From contig UQSL01000024.1 of the NCBI GenBank assembly GCA_900543705.1, positions 1 through 23,632 of the forward strand: 23,632 nucleotides of DNA, written 5' to 3'. Numbering within the stretch: position 1 is the first letter of the stretch; every line of letters begins with the position of its first letter. A program made the position numbers and the translations under genes. This document shows positions 1-6,333 of the stretch, one piece after another. The notes under the pieces were generated by a model that ran no database searches, had not been told where the DNA came from, and was given only the letters and a program-made list of their open reading frames with translations. Source of the DNA: an uncultured Oscillospiraceae bacterium. GTDB lineage: Bacteria; Bacillota; Clostridia; Oscillospirales; Ruminococcaceae.

Positions 1-65
1 CAAGCAGGTCTTATTCGCTTTCCCTAATGTGTAACACATCTTTGACAAACCAACAGTATTTACAG

Positions 66-101
66 GAAAAAGACGGGAACCGGACCGGCTCCCCGTCTTT
101 A
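66..101 (-). terminator. Intrinsic terminator after the small membrane-protein gene
   Basis: Read on the minus strand, a GC-rich stem (GACGGGGAGCCGG paired with CCGGTTCCCGTC, few mismatches) starts right at the stop codon of the 44-codon gene and is followed by TTTTT. It fits a rho-independent terminator for the minus-strand pair upstream. A-runs on the other side could let it act in both directions. Confidence 0.8.
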
Positions 102-233
102 TTCATCGTCATTTTGAGTAGAAATGTAATGTTTTGCATAAGTTTCATACAAGTAGTCGACAAATGCAAGAATTCCGCCGATGACTGCGACAATCACGAA
201 TGTCCATGCCAAAAATTTACCAAAGGAACGCAT
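99..233 (-). CDS. Small single-span membrane protein, 44 aa, unknown function
   Basis: This short reading frame encodes 44 residues starting MRSFGKFLAW. Residues about 8-27 (LAWTFVIVAVIGGILAFV) form one clear hydrophobic segment. The tail is polar and acidic, ending QNDDE. A strong ribosome binding site (AAAGGAGA, about 10 nt upstream) supports translation from the ATG at 233. The gene lies 22 nt downstream of the CBM9-like gene on the same strand and ends at a strong terminator, so the two are probably co-transcribed. I do not recognise a family. Nothing in the sequence gives a function beyond a probable inner-membrane location. Confidence 0.6.
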   Translation of the reverse strand: MRSFGKFLAWTFVIVAVIGGILAFVDYLYETYAKHYISTQNDDE

Positions 234-255
234 ATAGACCTATCTCCTTTTTCCG

Positions 256-858
256 TCAATAATCTACGATTTCAAATGTCCCGAAAGACTCTGGCAAAAA
301 TACCGGCCTTTCACTGTGTACGGGAAACAGGCAGCTAAAATGGTCTTTGATCCCGTCCAGTCTGGTGCAATAGAAATTTCCCTGAAAGACAAACCCTGCT
401 TCAAGGGCAGGAAACCCCAGCTTTGTGTGGAGCAACTCATAGGGGATGAAAAATTCCACTCCCCAATATTCCCCTTGCAAATCTTCCCCTGTGAATGCGT
501 GGAGTGCATGCAGGCAGGCCGGCTCATATTCTTCTACCACGGTTTCTCCCCGGCATTTTTCAATGAAAAGGACTCCGCGCGCATTCGAAGTTATGCGGAG
601 GTATTCCTCTCCCTCAGCGCTAAGGCAGACCGTCATGCAGCTATCCTCCAGCAAGACCCTCGGTTCCGTCTCCTCACAGCGGTATTCCACCTCAAAGGAC
701 CACATGCGTACAAACAGCCCCTGCCCGGTCACACAGCAAATTCTGGCCTGGGAAAACGGGCGGTAGGCTCCCTTTGCAAAAGGATATTTTGTTAGCTTCG
801 CCACCGGGAGCGTATCCCACACCACGGGAAGCGGCTGCATGCAAACTTCAAACGGCAT
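256..858 (-). CDS. Carbohydrate-binding family 9-like protein
   Basis: The 200-residue product resembles the stand-alone CBM9-like proteins common in Clostridia. The N-terminal part carries a WDTLPVAKL block followed by a YRPFSQARIC block, a central FVRMWSFE strand and LEDSCMTVCLS. The C-terminal part has WGVEFFIPYELL, a GNFYC block and a final SFGTFEIVDY. In the family this is a beta-sandwich domain related to xylanase-associated CBM9, but the role of free-standing cytoplasmic copies is not established. The ATG at 858 was chosen because AAGGAAGGAA lies just upstream. The frame stays open further upstream to 1041, but that part does not resemble the family. No signal peptide is visible. The small membrane gene follows 22 nt downstream. 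Confidence 0.75.
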   Translation of the reverse strand: MPFEVCMQPLPVVWDTLPVAKLTKYPFAKGAYRPFSQARICCVTGQGLFVRMWSFEVEYRCEETEPRVLLEDSCMTVCLSAEGEEYLRITSNARGVLFIEKCRGETVVEEYEPACLHALHAFTGEDLQGEYWGVEFFIPYELLHTKLGFPALEAGFVFQGNFYCTRLDGIKDHFSCLFPVHSERPVFLPESFGTFEIVDY

Positions 859-1320
859 AATTGGTGTTCCTTCCTTATTGCACTTTGTCTTCCTGGATCT
901 ATCATCAAAAGCATGGTCCGTTTTCATGCACTTCATGCAGCCAAAAGGTTCGTCAGGAAATAGTTCTGCCTGTGTACCTGCTGAAAACAAAAAGCGGGGA
1001 AAACCGGCAATTCCACGATTGCCCTGCGCGAGTGCTATCATTGCCCGTCACCCCAGGCATGCCAAGAAAACAAGGTAAGATGATTTATCTGTAGATATTC
1101 GCGAAGCGGAATTGCGCACGAAGCTCCAGTTCCTTTGGCTTGTACTTACCAAGTGCTTTTCTTATCCTATGAACGCAAAGCATGAATGGGATAATTGGAC
1201 GTCGCCTCATGGCGGGCCATGAAAATTTTGATTTATTTTTATTATACCACAAGTTGTCCGATTGAGAAACCTGTAAATCCTTAAACTTCCTTAAAAAAGC
1301 CGGAATAGGGACTTTTTTAA
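859..1320. other. Intergenic stretch with no recognisable gene
   Basis: This 460-base stretch lies between two divergent units. Several short open frames exist on both strands (for example one ending at 1094 on the plus strand and one ending at 1085 on the minus strand). None has a ribosome binding site or similarity that I recognise. A minus-strand TATAAT lies at 1241-1246, without a good -35 box. A CATGGC/GCCATG inverted repeat lies near 1208-1221. It may hold the promoter of the CBM9-like gene or gene debris. Confidence 0.4.
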
Positions 1321-1350
1321 TTGACAACTGAAAAAATTGACCGTTATAAT
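1321..1350 (+). promoter_or_regulatory. Sigma-A type promoter of the MarR gene
   Basis: TTGACA at 1321-1326 and TATAAT at 1345-1350 match both consensus boxes exactly, with an 18-nt spacer. The expected start of transcription near 1357 lies just upstream of the palindrome that overlaps the ribosome binding site. Confidence 0.85.
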
Positions 1351-1367
1351 AGGAAAGGGAGAAATTT

Positions 1368-1382
1368 TCCTAATTATTAGGA
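1368..1382. promoter_or_regulatory. Palindromic operator candidate for the MarR regulator
   Basis: TCCTAATTATTAGGA is a perfect 7-1-7 palindrome placed between the -10 box and the TTG start. It overlaps the ribosome binding site (AGGAGGG). MarR dimers typically bind AT-rich palindromes of this size close to their own promoters, so autoregulation is the natural reading. Binding itself is inferred. Confidence 0.6.
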
Positions 1383-1392
1383 GGGAACCAAA

Positions 1393-1830
1393 TTGCAGGA
1401 TCCTGTGTTTCACAAATTACTCGGCGGAATTGCCAATGCACACCGCAAACACGCGGGGGAGGGAATTGCCAAGAACGGCCTGACTCGCGGCCAGCCGATG
1501 CTGCTCGACATGCTGGTCAAATACGACGGCTGCAACCAAAAGCTCATCGCAGAAAAATGCCAGCTGGAACCAGCCACCATCACCAGCATTTTGAGTCTGA
1601 TGGAAAAATCCGGCCTTGTTGAACGCAGAAGCCTGCCCGAAGATAAACGCGTCATGACCGTCCATCTGACTCAAAAAGGACGCGACGCGCACCAGCGGGT
1701 CAGCGAAGTCTTTTTGCGGGAACAGGAAGAAGTCTGTTTTGCCGGATTTACTCCAAAGGAACGCGAGGAGGCCATTGCTGTTTTGCGCAGAATCCACCGC
1801 AACCTTACCGGGCATGACCTGGAATTTTAA
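1393..1830 (+). CDS. MarR-family transcriptional regulator
   Basis: The 145-residue protein has the MarR winged-helix layout. Residues about 28-55 (LTRGQPMLLDMLVKYDGC) lead into the helix-turn-helix, with the recognition helix around LEPATITSILSLMEKSGLVERR. The wing follows as LPEDKRVMTVHLTQKG. The last 40 residues are helical and likely form the dimer interface. The start is a TTG, supported by AGGAGGG 8 nt upstream and by a consensus promoter. The gene is monocistronic, closed by a hairpin terminator at 1843-1880. MarR proteins usually repress their own and neighbouring genes in response to small phenolic or oxidative ligands. No obvious target efflux gene lies next to it, so the ligand cannot be guessed. 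Confidence 0.9.
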   Translation: MQDPVFHKLLGGIANAHRKHAGEGIAKNGLTRGQPMLLDMLVKYDGCNQKLIAEKCQLEPATITSILSLMEKSGLVERRSLPEDKRVMTVHLTQKGRDAHQRVSEVFLREQEEVCFAGFTPKEREEAIAVLRRIHRNLTGHDLEF

Positions 1831-1842
1831 CCGACAGAAGTT

Positions 1843-1880
1843 ATCAGGCGCTTTGGATGCAATAGCGCCTGATTTTCTTG
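1843..1880 (+). terminator. Intrinsic terminator after the MarR gene
   Basis: ATCAGGCGCT and AGCGCCTGAT form a perfect 10-bp stem with an 11-nt loop, followed by TTTTCTTG. It starts 12 nt after the marR stop codon. Confidence 0.85.
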
Positions 1881-1906
1881 TTTTCTCACTCTTCTTAAGG
1901 TATGAT
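1878..1906 (+). promoter_or_regulatory. Promoter of the yqxD-aroEK-exoA operon
   Basis: TTGTTT (1878-1883) and TATGAT (1901-1906) are separated by exactly 17 nt. They sit directly behind the marR terminator and 28 nt ahead of the UPF0178 start. Confidence 0.65.
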
Positions 1907-1933
1907 ACAAAAAAGAAGCGGAGGCGCAGAACC

Positions 1934-2395
1934 ATGCACATTTACGTCGATGCGGACGCCTGCCCGGTCAAGGAAATCATTGTGGCGCAGGCGAAGCGGC
2001 GCGCCGTACCGGTCACCATGGTGACCGATACCAGCCACGAACTCCTCGACGGCTACAGCCGTATTATCACGGTGGACAAAGCCCGAGACAGTGCGGACTT
2101 CAAGCTGATAAACCTTGTCTACGCAGGGGATATCGTGGTAACGCAGGATTACGGGGTTGCCGCCATGGCACTGTCCAAGCGCGCACATCCTATCCACCCG
2201 AGCGGAATGCTTTACACGGCCGAAAACATCGATCAACTTTTGTTTGAGCGCCATCTCGGACAAAAAGTGCGCCGCAGCGGCGGTAGAACGCGGGGAAATC
2301 ACAAACGTACTGCGGCTGACGACGCGGCGTTTGAACAATCCCTGTGCAGTCTGCTTGAAACCCTGTGCACCGCTGGAAAGGACCATAGAGCATGA
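1934..2395 (+). CDS. yqxD: UPF0178 family protein (YaiI/YqxD, DUF188)
   Basis: The 153-residue protein begins MHIYVDADACPVKEII, the hallmark of the UPF0178/DUF188 family. Further family blocks are TDTSHELLDGY, the pair VDKARDSADFKLINL and DIVVTQDYGVAAMAL, and the basic segment RRSGGRTRG. The conserved aspartates (DADACP, DSAD, TQDYG) recall PIN-like nuclease folds, but no biochemical role is firmly assigned to the family. The ATG at 1934 follows AGCGGAGG at good spacing. The frame is open further upstream, through the marR end, but that part is unlike the family. The stop overlaps the next gene's start as ATGA, so translation of aroEK is probably coupled to it. Confidence 0.88.
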   Translation: MHIYVDADACPVKEIIVAQAKRRAVPVTMVTDTSHELLDGYSRIITVDKARDSADFKLINLVYAGDIVVTQDYGVAAMALSKRAHPIHPSGMLYTAENIDQLLFERHLGQKVRRSGGRTRGNHKRTAADDAAFEQSLCSLLETLCTAGKDHRA

Positions 2396-3774
2396 TTTTG
2401 ACGCCCACCCAATTTCAAGACTTTGAGCCGAAGCGTCCCACTTTTGCCCTGTTCGGGGTTCCGGTTTCGCATTCAGTTTCCCCGCAGCTCCACGCTGCAC
2501 TGTTTGCACAAAGCGGCGTGGAAGCGGATTACATTGCGGTGGAGGTACGCCCCGAAGAACTAGAAAGCGCCTTTGTACTTGCCAGAAAAAAGCTCTGCGG
2601 GTTCAACCTCACCATCCCGCACAAAATCAACATCTTGCCCCTTCTTGATGAAATCGGGCAGGAAGCGAAAGCGCTCGGCAGCGTCAACACCGTACATTTT
2701 AAAAAAGGTAAAGCCTACGGTTACAACACCGATATCGACGGCATGTCGCTTTCCTTTGCAATGGACGGTATTTCCCTGAAGGGCAAACAGGCCCTGGTTC
2801 TCGGAAACGGGGGTGTAAGTGCGATGGCTGCTTACCTCTGTGCCAAGCAGGGAGCGCAGGTGACCGTCTGTGCCAGATGCCCACAGTCGGACGCCGCGCT
2901 CAGACTCAAAGAATGGCTTATCCGCTCCGGGTATTCGGTGCAGCTGACGGATTTTCTCCATACTCCGCATGATGCGCAGATTATTATTAATGGAACCCCG
3001 GTCGGCATGTCACCGGAGGAGGAAAACTCCCCTCTTGCCCTGACAAACTGCCCAGAGGCGGAATATATCTTTGACTGCATTTATAATCCCCGCCGGACCC
3101 TGCTGCTGGTAGAGGCGGCACAGCGCGGCATCCCCCATCAGGACGGCCTGCTCATGTTGGTCGGACAGGCGGCCAAAGCACAGGAAATCTGGCTAGGCAC
3201 CCGCTTTGATAAGGCACAGCTAGGCCGAATTAAGGAACAACTCGCCGCACAACTGATGTTCAAGCGCCTGCACGAGCGGCATGGCAAGGATAATCTCGTG
3301 CTCTGCGGCTTTATGGGCTGCGGCAAAACTTCCGTTGCTAAACGGACTGGGGAACTGCTTGGGATCAAACCGCTTGACACCGACCTGCTTGTCGAGCAGC
3401 GGGAGGGAATGCCCATCTCCGCTATTTTCAAAGAACATGGAGAGGATGCTTTCCGCTCACTGGAACGGGATGCCGTACAGGAGGCTGCATCGAGAAAAGG
3501 AGCCATCATTGCACTGGGAGGCGGCGCCGTGCTCGATCCGCGCAACGTAGAAACTCTCCGAAGTACCGGTTTGATTGTGTGGCTTGATACCCCGATTGAC
3601 CGCATTGTGGAGCTTTTAAAAGGGGATCAAACCCGTCCGCTTGCACAGGGAGGAGAAGCCGTCCTGCGGGCAAGGCATGCGTCCCGTGTTCCCATTTATG
3701 AAAACGCATGCAATATCCGGGTGAGCGGCATCACCGTTGAGGCTTTGTGCCGTGAGCTCTATGAATCCATCTGA
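2392..3774 (+). CDS. aroEK: Fused shikimate dehydrogenase-shikimate kinase
   Basis: This 460-residue protein joins two enzymes of the chorismate pathway. Residues about 17-285 are shikimate dehydrogenase (AroE). They show the substrate segment PVSHSVSPQLH, the catalytic lysine in NLTIPHK (K78), NTDIDG (D114), a dinucleotide loop LGNGGVSAMA around 138-146, and INGTPVGM. Residues about 300-460 are shikimate kinase (AroK). They show the P-loop GFMGCGKTS (306-314), DTD at 329-331 for Mg2+ and shikimate, the FRSLE arginine at 355, GGGAV (376-380) and the lid arginine in TRPLA (415). AroE reduces 3-dehydroshikimate with NADPH and AroK then phosphorylates shikimate, so the fusion covers two consecutive steps. 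All key residues of both halves are visible. The start overlaps the preceding stop (ATGA), and exoA follows after 14 nt. Confidence 0.95.
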   Translation: MILTPTQFQDFEPKRPTFALFGVPVSHSVSPQLHAALFAQSGVEADYIAVEVRPEELESAFVLARKKLCGFNLTIPHKINILPLLDEIGQEAKALGSVNTVHFKKGKAYGYNTDIDGMSLSFAMDGISLKGKQALVLGNGGVSAMAAYLCAKQGAQVTVCARCPQSDAALRLKEWLIRSGYSVQLTDFLHTPHDAQIIINGTPVGMSPEEENSPLALTNCPEAEYIFDCIYNPRRTLLLVEAAQRGIPHQDGLLMLVGQAAKAQEIWLGTRFDKAQLGRIKEQLAAQLMFKRLHERHGKDNLVLCGFMGCGKTSVAKRTGELLGIKPLDTDLLVEQREGMPISAIFKEHGEDAFRSLERDAVQEAASRKGAIIALGGGAVLDPRNVETLRSTGLIVWLDTPIDRIVELLKGDQTRPLAQGGEAVLRARHASRVPIYENACNIRVSGITVEALCRELYESI

Positions 3775-3788
3775 ACAGGAGGATACCA

Positions 3789-4544
3789 ATGAAACTGATT
3801 TCTTGGAATGTAAATGGGCTGCGCGCCTGTATGAATAAAGGCTTTATGGACAGTATCGCTTCTCTTGACCCGGATATCCTCTGCCTGCAGGAGACCAAGA
3901 TGCAGCCCGGCCAGGCGGAAATCCCGATGCAGGGATACCATGAATACTGGTGCTCTGCAGAGAAAAAAGGATACTCCGGGACCGCCGTGTTCTCAAAGGT
4001 CGAGCCGCTTTCCGTGAGCTATGGTATCGGCGTAGAAGAGCACGACCATGAGGGGCGGGTCATCACACTTGAATATGAGGAGTTTTTCCTTGTCAACGTT
4101 TATGCTCCCAACGTGCAGCGGGAACTCACCCGGCTTAGTTATCGGATGCAGTGGGAGGATGCGTTTCGTGCTTTCCTTCTCTTATTAAAAGAGAAAAAGC
4201 CGGTAGTCGTCTGCGGGGATATGAACGTCGCCCACAGGGAAATTGATTTGAAGAACGCAAAATCTAATAAGGGAAACGCGGGTTTTACCGACGAGGAGCG
4301 CCAAAAGATGTCTGAGCTGTTGGCAAGCGGCTTTCTTGACAGCTTCCGCGTGCTCTACCCGGACAAAACGGACGCCTACTCCTGGTGGTCGTACATGTTC
4401 AAAGCGAGGGAGCGAAACGCGGGGTGGCGCATCGATTACTTTCTCATTACTGAGGACTTGAAGGGGTATCTGGAGGATTCTTTCCTCTGTCCGGAAATTA
4501 TGGGAAGCGATCACTGCCCGGTCGGAATTATTCTTTCCTTTTGA
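3789..4544 (+). CDS. exoA: Exodeoxyribonuclease III (AP endonuclease)
   Basis: The 251-residue protein is a full-length member of the ExoIII/APE1 family that cuts at abasic sites and trims 3' ends in base excision repair. Visible active-site elements are N7 in ISWNVNG, E35 in LQETKMQ, Y105 in NVYAPN, D144 and N146 in GDMNVAH, the KGNAGFT loop near 161-167, and D241-H242 in GSDHCPVG. AGGAGG lies 7 nt ahead of the ATG. It is the last gene of the yqxD-aroEK-exoA operon. Coupling of a repair nuclease with aromatic amino-acid genes seems to be one of position rather than function. Confidence 0.95.
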   Translation: MKLISWNVNGLRACMNKGFMDSIASLDPDILCLQETKMQPGQAEIPMQGYHEYWCSAEKKGYSGTAVFSKVEPLSVSYGIGVEEHDHEGRVITLEYEEFFLVNVYAPNVQRELTRLSYRMQWEDAFRAFLLLLKEKKPVVVCGDMNVAHREIDLKNAKSNKGNAGFTDEERQKMSELLASGFLDSFRVLYPDKTDAYSWWSYMFKARERNAGWRIDYFLITEDLKGYLEDSFLCPEIMGSDHCPVGIILSF

Positions 4545-4565
4545 CACAAATCTCCCGTTTTCGAA

Positions 4566-4594
4566 TTGAAAAACTTTGTGCGTTATGCTATGAT
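4566..4594 (+). promoter_or_regulatory. Promoter of the M42 aminopeptidase unit
   Basis: TTGAAA (4566-4571) and TATGAT (4589-4594) are 17 nt apart, and the -10 box is preceded by TGC, giving an extended -10. Transcription should begin near 4601, leaving a leader of about 135 nt. Confidence 0.75.
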
Positions 4595-4599
4595 AAAGT

Positions 4600-4734
4600 T
4601 GTCTTAAGCCCCGGCCGCCTGAAAACGGGGTGAGACAAGCGGAATATACTCTCGTGCCGGGAAAAGCTCTGAAAAGCCTGCACTCCCGACGTTTGATGAA
4701 AAGGCGCCAATCAGACAGAAAGCGAGGAGAACAC
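4600..4734 (+). ncRNA. Structured 5' leader of unknown class
   Basis: The leader can form a hairpin at its very 5' end: GTCT plus GCCCCG pair with CGGGGT plus AGAC. Further down, GTGC and CGGGA are followed in the same order by GCAC and TCCCG, which would make a pseudoknot-like fold around 4653-4696. I cannot match it to a known riboswitch or T-box: there is no T-box TGGNACCGCG and no tRNA-like arm. It may be a regulatory leader or simply a stabilising 5' structure. Confidence 0.35.
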
Positions 4735-5730
4735 ATGTTGGAACAATTGACTCAGATTTTTGGTGTAAGCGGACGGGAAGGGGATGTCGCCGGATTTGTT
4801 GCGGATGCAGTGAAACCCTATGTCGACGAGATAAAAATTGACGCGCTCGGCAATGTTATCGCCTATAAAAAAGGAACCGGTACCAACCCGAAAAAAATTA
4901 TGGCGAGCGCGCATATCGATGAAATCGGCTTTATGGTCACCAAAATCACGGAGGACGGATACCTGAAGGTGCGCGCCATCGGCGGCATCTCGATGTACAC
5001 CTCCTATGCAAACCGTATCGAGTTTAAAAACGGTGTTAAGGGTGCTTTGATGACCGAGAGCAATATCGTAGAAGTCGGAAAAAACGACGTCTCCAAGCTT
5101 TATGTGGACATCGGAGCCGCCTCAAAAGAGGACGCGGAGAAATACATCCGAGTGGGCGACACCGCGCACTACGTCGGCGAATGCGTCGAGCTGATCAGCG
5201 GGCGTTATATGAGCAAATCCTTTGACGACCGTGTGGCCGCATACATACTCATTCAAAGTATCCGACAAATCATGGAGTGCAAAAACGATTTGTACTATGT
5301 GTTCTCCACCCAGGAGGAGGTTGGCCTGCGCGGGGCAGGAGTCGCTGCTCAGGGAATTCATCCGGATATCGGCATTGCGCTCGACGTGACCACCAGCTTT
5401 GACACACCGGATAACAAAGACGGCAACGTCGTGCTGGGTGGGGGCGCTGCCATCAAAGTGATGGATTCCTCGGTCATCTGTGACGAAATGCTCGTAGAGC
5501 GCATGGTCGGCGTCGCCAAACGCGACAACATCCCTTACCAGATGGAAGTACTTGCAGCAGGCGGGACTGATGCAGGCGCTATCAACCAGTCAAACGATGG
5601 GGTAAGAAGCTGTGGCATCAGTATCCCGAACCGCTATGTCCATACGCCCGTCTCGGTACTCGATATCGCGGATGTAAACGCCTGTACGGCGCTGTTGACC
5701 TCCTTTGTTTGCGAGGAATTTGAATTTTAA
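4735..5730 (+). CDS. M42 family metallopeptidase (glutamyl aminopeptidase/endoglucanase-like)
   Basis: The 331-residue protein belongs to the M42 dinuclear metal aminopeptidases, which form large tetrahedral shells and trim peptides in the cytoplasm. The metal ligands and catalytic residues can be placed: H60 and D62 in ASAHIDEIG, the SFDDR block (164-165), E194-E195 in STQEEVG, D217 in ALDVTTS and H303 in YVHTPVS. The AAGGTDAGAI segment at 274-283 is also typical. The ATG at 4735 follows GAGGAG and starts the family's usual N-terminus. An in-frame ATG at 4630 would add a basic, unconserved extension and has no ribosome binding site. The substrate is probably acidic or hydrophobic N-terminal residues, but the subfamily cannot be resolved by eye. 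Confidence 0.92.
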   Translation: MLEQLTQIFGVSGREGDVAGFVADAVKPYVDEIKIDALGNVIAYKKGTGTNPKKIMASAHIDEIGFMVTKITEDGYLKVRAIGGISMYTSYANRIEFKNGVKGALMTESNIVEVGKNDVSKLYVDIGAASKEDAEKYIRVGDTAHYVGECVELISGRYMSKSFDDRVAAYILIQSIRQIMECKNDLYYVFSTQEEVGLRGAGVAAQGIHPDIGIALDVTTSFDTPDNKDGNVVLGGGAAIKVMDSSVICDEMLVERMVGVAKRDNIPYQMEVLAAGGTDAGAINQSNDGVRSCGISIPNRYVHTPVSVLDIADVNACTALLTSFVCEEFEF

Positions 5731-5808
5731 TTATGACTTACTACCCGGACAAATCTTGTGTTTGGGTTTTGAGCGGACAGTGACTTTAAGAAAGAAGGTA
5801 TTAAAAGC

Positions 5809-6294
5809 ATGAGATGCGGCGTTTGTGAACGAATTGATATGATTAAAAAAGGGATGAACCCCTATTTCGTGGCGGAACTTGAGACCGGATATGTGGTCAT
5901 CGGCGATCACCAGTATTTTAAGGGATACACGGTCTTTATCTGCAAAGAGCATTATTCGGAGTTAAGCGAGCTTAAACCGGAATTCCAAAAACAGTTCCTT
6001 CAGGATATGGCGCTGGTCGGCAAGGCGGTTTACAACACCTTCCATCCCGACCATGTCCAGTATGAGCTCCACGGAAAGAAAGGCACTCATCTGCTCTGGC
6101 ACTACTTCCCGCGCGTCCACGGGGATACTCCGGAGGACGAGGGCGGCCCTGTCTGGTGGGTACCGAAAGAGCAGATGTTTGACAATCTCAAACGTCCGAC
6201 CAAGGAAGCCCTTGCTGACATGGTCGCAGCCTTGAGAAAAGAACTCCATCTTCTTCAGCATCCGGAAGAAGCCGAGACAGAGAAGCAAAAATAA
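5809..6294 (+). CDS. HIT family protein with altered histidine triad
   Basis: The 161-residue protein opens with a CGVC metal-type pair and the block GYVVIGDHQYFKGYTVF, typical of a bacterial HIT (nucleotide hydrolase/transferase) subfamily that ends in a PVWWVPKEQMF tail. The triad normally reads HLHWH. Here it reads H94-L-L96-W-H98, so the middle histidine, the nucleophile attacked during nucleotidyl transfer, is leucine (codon CTC, one base from CAC). The rest, including FPR after the triad, is intact. If the read is right, the protein should bind nucleotides but not form the covalent intermediate. The start ATG has AAGAAGG upstream. A perfect hairpin follows the stop. Confidence 0.88.
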   Translation: MRCGVCERIDMIKKGMNPYFVAELETGYVVIGDHQYFKGYTVFICKEHYSELSELKPEFQKQFLQDMALVGKAVYNTFHPDHVQYELHGKKGTHLLWHYFPRVHGDTPEDEGGPVWWVPKEQMFDNLKRPTKEALADMVAALRKELHLLQHPEEAETEKQK

Positions 6295-6307
6295 ACCGAC
6301 AGTAAAA

Positions 6308-6333
6308 CAGGCGGAGGAAAGTTCCTCCGCCTG
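6308..6333. terminator. Perfect 12-bp hairpin between convergent units
   Basis: CAGGCGGAGGAA and TTCCTCCGCCTG pair perfectly around a 2-nt centre. On the minus strand TTTTAC follows, a fair terminator for the dead dedA gene. On the plus strand it lies 14 nt after the HIT stop but is followed only by CTGCTTCTT. It probably serves both directions. Confidence 0.7.

Noticed and set aside
1417..1941. Minus-strand open frame opposite marR
   Set aside because: It is the shadow of marR, without a ribosome binding site or recognisable domain.
4600..4734. tRNA, T-box or fluoride riboswitch in the aminopeptidase leader
   Set aside because: The hallmark sequences (T-loop, TGGNACCGCG, fluoride aptamer core) are absent.
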